This document shows positions 61,482 to 64,000 of a DNA stretch of 64,000 nucleotides, piece by piece (position 1 is the first letter of the stretch; each line of letters opens with the position of its first letter). The position numbers and the translations under genes were made by a program. This DNA comes from Arthrobacter sp. CDRTa11 (GTDB taxonomy: Bacteria; Actinomycetota; Actinomycetes; Actinomycetales; Micrococcaceae), in contig NZ_CP044532.1 of assembly GCF_026427775.1 (NCBI RefSeq), forward strand, positions 372,001 through 436,000, in the 5' to 3' direction. The notes beneath the pieces were generated by a model. The model ran no database searches. It was not told the origin of the DNA and saw only the letters and a program-made list of their open reading frames with translations.

Positions 61482-61724
61482 GTGGCTACAGCGGCGTCAC
61501 AACGGCCTTGCACCGGGCCGGAGAGGGGCCTGCCTGTGAATGCGTTGTGGCCCTCATCTGAATCTACGCACCGCCTGTCCCGTTGTCTAGGCTCAGTTGG
61601 GGCGCCCATATCCGGCCCGGTGAGCGCGGTCCCCGGGGGAACAACGGATACAAACAAGTGACCAAGGCGAAACATGGCGTACACAAAACCTCCTTAGGCT
61701 TGAACGAGACGTCGAAGGAGATCC

Positions 61725-62564
61725 ATGAACCCCACCGAAGGTGCTGCCAGGCCGCTGATCGGGCTGACCACTTACCTTGAAGCGGCAGGCACTGATGGCT
61801 GCGGCAGGGTGGAAGCAGCGTTTCTGCCGCAGAAGTACATGGAACCGATCATCGCGGCTGGCGGTGTTCCCCTTCTCCTTCCCCCTCAGCCGGTGACGGC
61901 TCCTGCCGTGGAACGGCTGGTGAGCACCATCGACGGACTGCTTATTCCCGGCGGCTGGGACGTGGATCCCTCGCTTTATGGCCAGGAACGCCACGCTGAG
62001 ACAGACCAGCCCCGCACCGGACGCGACGCCTGGGAACAGGCCCTCATCCTGGAAGCCATCCGCCAGGACGTGCCGTTGTTTGGCATTTGCCGGGGTGAGC
62101 AGTTGCTGAACGTCACCCTGGGAGGCACGCTGCACCAGCACCTGCCGGATGTGATCGGGAGCGCCCACTACCAAGCGGGCGGACACCGCTTCAACACCAT
62201 CCCCGTGGAGATCAGGCCTGGTTCTACACTGGGCGGGCTTTTAGGCCCGGCGGCGGATGACGTCCCGGTATCGCATCACCAGGCGGTGGATAAGTTGGGG
62301 CATGGCCTCATGGCAACAGCCTGGAGCCCGGAGCAGGTAGTTGAAGCAATCGAACACCCGGGACTGACTTTCTGCGTTGGCGTCCAGTGGCACCCCGAGC
62401 AGATAGCCGGTGAAGAGGTTCTGTTCCAAGCCTTTGTTGATGCTGCGGCCGGAAAGATGCTTTCCAGGCTCCTGCCGGCGCTGGACCTGAGCGGGGCGCA
62501 AACCACGACGCCGGGCCGCCAACTTTCCGGCGTCGGGCATCTCAACCCGTCAGAGGCCAGCTAG
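61725..62564 (+). CDS. puuD: Gamma-glutamyl-gamma-aminobutyrate hydrolase family protein
   Basis: A 279-residue class I glutamine-amidotransferase-fold hydrolase. Nucleophile Cys in FGICRGEQLLNV, His/Glu pair in VGVQWHPEQ, and oxyanion-side IPGGWDVDPSLY. PuuD releases GABA from gamma-glutamyl-GABA in putrescine catabolism, which would feed the GabT-like/GabD pair of the island. A gamma-glutamylputrescine synthetase was not found in the window, so the pathway link is inference. Confidence 0.85.
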   Translation: MNPTEGAARPLIGLTTYLEAAGTDGCGRVEAAFLPQKYMEPIIAAGGVPLLLPPQPVTAPAVERLVSTIDGLLIPGGWDVDPSLYGQERHAETDQPRTGRDAWEQALILEAIRQDVPLFGICRGEQLLNVTLGGTLHQHLPDVIGSAHYQAGGHRFNTIPVEIRPGSTLGGLLGPAADDVPVSHHQAVDKLGHGLMATAWSPEQVVEAIEHPGLTFCVGVQWHPEQIAGEEVLFQAFVDAAAGKMLSRLLPALDLSGAQTTTPGRQLSGVGHLNPSEAS

Positions 62565-62638
62565 CCTCTGTCCAACTAGGCCCTGTCCAGCCAGCCCGCA
62601 TATAGGGGGCAACACCAACACAGGAAGGCCGCGCCGGC

Positions 62639-64000
62639 CTATCCGATCAGCAGGCTCAGGGCCTCCGTCAGGTGCTCCACTTCCCGGACGGAGAAGCCGG
62701 CCGGAATGGGGCCCGGGCCGTTGTGGCTCGCCGGCACGACGGCGTGCGTGAACCCCAGCCGGTGGGCTTCCTGGATGCGCTGATTGATCCCTGGCACTGG
62801 GCGGACCTCACCGGCCAGGCCCACCTCACCAAAAGCGATCAGGCGGATGGGCAGCGGCTTCCGCGCCTTTGCCGAGGCCACAGCCAGGGCCACCGCAAGG
62901 TCCGTGGCGGGCTCACTGAGCTTCACGCCTCCCACCGTGGCCACATAGGAATCATCCTTGTGCAGCAGGCATCCCCCGCGCTGCTGCAGCACGGCCAGCA
63001 GCATGGAAACCCTGGAACTGTCCAGCCCGCTGGTGGCGCGCCGCGGCTGGGAGTTGGGGCTTTCGGCCAGCAGGGACTGCACTTCGGCCAGCAGCGGACG
63101 GCGGCCTTCCATGGTCACCGTAATGCACGTGCCGGACACCGGCTCCTTGGTGCGGCTGACAAAAAGCCCGCTGGGATCGGCAAGGCCCACGATGCCGTCC
63201 TCGTTCAGGTCAAAGCAACCGACGTCATCCGTGGGCCCGTAGCGGTTTTTCACCGCACGCAGGAGCCGGAGCCGGGAGTGCCTCTCGCCCTCGAACTGGC
63301 ACACCACGTCCACAAGGTGCTCCAGAAGGCGGGGCCCGGCGATGGATCCGTCCTTGGTCACGTGGCCCACCAGCAGGGTGGTCATGTTTCGCCTTTTGGC
63401 CGCGGCGATGATGGAGGCGGCGACTTCGCGGACCTGGGACACACCGCCGGCGCTGCCGTCCACGTCGGCGCTGCTGAGAGTCTGGACCGAGTCCACAATG
63501 AGCAGCCGCGGCTCGATCTTCTCCACCTGGCCCAAGGCCTGGCCAAGATCTGTCTCAGCGGACAGATACAGAGACTCGGCGACGGCGTCGATCCGCTCCG
63601 CGCGGAGCTTCACCTGCGCTGCTGACTCCTCACCGGTGACATACAGAACGTCCTGGGCGGTGCGGGCAAACTTTGCCGCAACGTCCAGCAGCAGGGTGGA
63701 TTTCCCCACGCCAGGCTCGCCGGCCAGCAGGATGACAGCGCCCGGCACCAGGCCGCCGCCCAAAACCCGATCCAGCTCATCCACGCCCGTGGGCAGGAAC
63801 GCCGCGGTGGTGGCGTCCACCTCCGCGATCCGGCGGGCGGGCTCAAGAACAGTGGCTGCCGCGGTGGTCCGGGCCACGGCGGCGCCGGTTTCCTCCACCG
63901 TGCCCCAGGCCTGGCACTCGCCGCAGCGGCCAACCCATTTGACGGTGGTCCAGCCGCATTCAGCGCACTTGTAGGCGGGCGCCTTGGAGGCCCGGGAGGT
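62639..64000 (-). CDS. radA: DNA repair protein RadA (5' end beyond window)
   Basis: RecA-like ATPase for recombination intermediates. The reading frame is open to the window edge, and the coding strand there includes the zinc finger YKCAECGWTTVKWVGRCGECQ, so only a few N-terminal residues are missing; the GTG at 63898 would remove the zinc finger and is not the start. Walker A GEPGVGKST, KNRYG motif (AVKNRYGP) and a C-terminal Lon-like domain are present. Normally next to disA. Confidence 0.96.
   Translation of the reverse strand, partial: TSRASKAPAYKCAECGWTTVKWVGRCGECQAWGTVEETGAAVARTTAAATVLEPARRIAEVDATTAAFLPTGVDELDRVLGGGLVPGAVILLAGEPGVGKSTLLLDVAAKFARTAQDVLYVTGEESAAQVKLRAERIDAVAESLYLSAETDLGQALGQVEKIEPRLLIVDSVQTLSSADVDGSAGGVSQVREVAASIIAAAKRRNMTTLLVGHVTKDGSIAGPRLLEHLVDVVCQFEGERHSRLRLLRAVKNRYGPTDDVGCFDLNEDGIVGLADPSGLFVSRTKEPVSGTCITVTMEGRRPLLAEVQSLLAESPNSQPRRATSGLDSSRVSMLLAVLQQRGGCLLHKDDSYVATVGGVKLSEPATDLAVALAVASAKARKPLPIRLIAFGEVGLAGEVRPVPGINQRIQEAHRLGFTHAVVPASHNGPGPIPAGFSVREVEHLTEALSLLIG

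Noticed and set aside
62626..62640. Small hairpin AGGCCG/CGGCCT at the radA stop
   Set aside because: Only a 6-bp stem with a 3-base loop in GC-rich DNA; not enough to call a terminator.

Overview
The window is high-GC DNA from an actinobacterium. Gene content and order (folate and pantothenate genes, lysS, lsr2, clpC, mutY, disA, radA) point to the Micrococcaceae, most likely Arthrobacter or Pseudarthrobacter; the genus is inferred. The backbone keeps the order and relative orientation I know from Mycobacterium tuberculosis (folB, folK, DUF3180, DUF2520, panC, lysS, lsr2, clpC, then mutY, a membrane protein, disA and radA), interrupted by accessory blocks.

Region by region. 1-5.5 kb: folB (cut by the window edge), folK, a DUF3180 membrane protein, two PH-domain membrane proteins, a DUF2520 oxidoreductase and panC, mostly overlapping. 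5.5-14.2 kb: a GH15 trehalase-like enzyme, small genes, a TetR / DJ-1 / MFS efflux group and three paralogous alpha/beta hydrolases. 14.2-19.5 kb: lysS, lsr2 and clpC. 19.6-22.3 kb: an S9 peptidase bracketed by three copies of a structured palindromic element. 22.3-30.9 kb: argA-type acetyltransferase, a FAD oxidoreductase, the dhaK-dhaL-dhaM dihydroxyacetone kinase operon, a GH43/32-like protein, two lipoproteins, a DUF3592 pair and mutY. 31.0-32.9 kb: a membrane protein and disA.

32.9-62.6 kb: about 30 kb separates disA from radA, which are neighbours in relatives. It holds prfC and a FabF-like synthase, then a catabolic island (about 36.7-58.2 kb). On the minus strand the island has two diverged copies of an amino-acid-type ABC importer plus sarcosine-oxidase-like flavoenzyme, each followed by a 230-residue FCD GntR regulator; one copy also has an aminotransferase and a succinate-semialdehyde dehydrogenase. 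A divergent plus-strand operon encodes a HAD hydrolase, a second flavoenzyme, an aldehyde dehydrogenase, a tartrate/isopropylmalate-type dehydrogenase and a D-2-hydroxyacid dehydrogenase. Six intergenic copies of a 12-bp near-palindrome (ATTGTTGACAAT) lie upstream of transcription units in the island, including two small paralogous genes at its two ends, which suggests a GntR regulon. A glycogen-debranching-type enzyme, a zinc alcohol dehydrogenase, a YbdK/GCS2 ligase, a small DNA-binding-like protein and a PuuD-type amidotransferase follow before radA, which runs off the window end.

The least explained signals are the three palindromic elements around the S9 peptidase, with a conserved 20-nt loop and covarying stems, and the GntR-operator-bounded island with duplicated transport and oxidase cassettes. 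I saw no tRNA, rRNA, CRISPR array, transposase or integrase.
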